From an uncultured Pseudorhodoferax sp. (GTDB taxonomy: Bacteria; Pseudomonadota; Gammaproteobacteria; Burkholderiales; Burkholderiaceae), in assembly GCA_913776795.1 (NCBI GenBank), contig CAJYRH010000622.1:1-6342 (forward strand): a stretch of 6,342 nt of DNA, given 5' to 3'. The notes under the pieces are model-generated. The model had not been told where the DNA came from. It ran no database searches and was given only the letters and a program-made list of their open reading frames with translations. Below, one piece after another: positions 5,821-6,342 of the stretch. A program made the translations under genes and the position numbers. Within the stretch, counting starts at the first letter, position 1. Every line of letters starts with the position of its first letter.

Positions 5821-6342
5821 ATGTCTCCGACCAAGCGCCTGTCTCCTGCCGACTACCTCAAGAAAATCCTGACCGCACGGGTCTACGACGTGGCCACGGA
5901 AACCGCGCTGGAGCCTGCCCGCTCCCTGAGCCAGCGCCTGCACAACACCGTGCTGCTCAAGCGCGAAGACCAGCAGCCCGTCTTCAGCTTCAAGCTGCGC
6001 GGCGCCTACAACAAGATGGCGCACCTGACACCGGTGCAGCTGAAGAAGGGCGTGATCTGCGCTTCGGCAGGCAACCACGCCCAGGGCGTGGCCATGAGCG
6101 CGCGCAAGCTCGGCACGCGCGCCGTGGTGGTGATGCCGACGACGACGCCGCAGCTCAAGATCGACGCCGTGCGCGGTTTCGGCGGCGAAGTGGTGTTGCA
6201 CGGCGATAGCTACAGCGACGCATACCAGCATGCCGCCAAGCTGGAGAAGAAGGAAGGCCTGACCTTCGTCCACCCTTTCGACGATCCGGACGTGATCGCC
6301 GGGCAGGGCACCATCGCCATGGAGATCCTGCGCCAGCTGCAG
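5821..6342 (+). CDS. ilvA: Threonine ammonia-lyase (threonine dehydratase), biosynthetic type (partial, 3' end outside window)
   Basis: The first 174 residues of the PLP enzyme that deaminates L-threonine to 2-oxobutanoate and ammonia, the committed step of isoleucine synthesis. The start MSPTKRLSPADYLKKILTAR is followed by VYDVATETALEPARSLSQRL, the typical entry to the PLP fold. LLKREDQQPVFSFKLRGA carries the Schiff-base lysine Lys58 in S-F-K-L-R-G-A. The phosphate-contacting loop ASAGNHAQGVA is at 81-91, and MPTTTPQLKIDAVRGFGGEVVLHG at 105-128 is standard for the family. The opening matches the long, biosynthetic IlvA form rather than the short catabolic TdcB. The C-terminal ACT-like regulatory domains that give isoleucine feedback would lie outside the window. 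The ATG at 5821 has no visible ribosome binding site; the 14 bases before it are nearly all pyrimidine. No other in-frame start makes better sense. Confidence 0.95.
   Translation, partial: MSPTKRLSPADYLKKILTARVYDVATETALEPARSLSQRLHNTVLLKREDQQPVFSFKLRGAYNKMAHLTPVQLKKGVICASAGNHAQGVAMSARKLGTRAVVVMPTTTPQLKIDAVRGFGGEVVLHGDSYSDAYQHAAKLEKKEGLTFVHPFDDPDVIAGQGTIAMEILRQLQ

Noticed and set aside
5780..5872. Short ORF overlapping the ilvA start (begins MIRAPCTC), possible leader peptide
   Set aside because: No ribosome binding site, start codon lies inside the proposed -10 element, and there is no run of Ile/Val/Leu codons.
5590..6273. 227-codon minus-strand frame antisense to ilvA, running through the intergenic terminator
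   Set aside because: Shadow frame; it opposes an unmistakable ilvA and crosses the candidate sRNA and its terminator.

Overview
The window looks like a chromosomal segment of a high-GC betaproteobacterium, most likely order Burkholderiales. The Porin_4-type porin ending in Phe, the COQ7-type ubiquinone hydroxylase and the large dipeptide-type ABC transporter genes all fit that order. I cannot name the genus from sequence alone. There is no sign of mobile elements, CRISPR, rRNA or tRNA, and most of the window is ordinary core-like genome.

Left half, minus strand (read from high to low coordinates): a general porin (4147 to 3068) closes with a strong intrinsic terminator (about 3027 to 2994). 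Next comes a DUF3047 lipoprotein (2963 to 2202), then a dipeptide/oligopeptide-type periplasmic substrate-binding protein (2125 to 548), then the first 165 codons of the DppB-type inner-membrane permease (495 to 1, cut by the window edge). The last three are co-oriented and closely spaced (76 and 52 bp), so they look like one operon. An 8-bp perfect hairpin sits between the binding protein and the permease. The porin would let small solutes into the periplasm, and the binding protein would hand peptides or related solutes to the permease.

Right half: a COQ7 di-iron hydroxylase (4421 to 5038, plus strand) is divergent from the porin and convergent with a YhfA-like OsmC-family protein (5524 to 5075, minus strand). 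The biosynthetic threonine dehydratase ilvA starts at 5821 on the plus strand and runs off the window.

Intergenic DNA. The 273 bp between porin and coq7 hold a candidate porin promoter, a 5'-leader hairpin that contains a near-perfect but orphan Shine-Dalgarno sequence, and a TATACT element in front of coq7. The 296 bp between osmC and ilvA hold the most interesting signal: a TATACT -10 element followed about 90 nt later by a perfect plus-strand intrinsic terminator with no ORF between. This is most simply read as an undescribed small RNA of about 87 nt (about 5649 to 5735) with a CU-rich, anti-Shine-Dalgarno-like segment; an ilvA leader/attenuator is the alternative. I found no convincing new multi-gene system.
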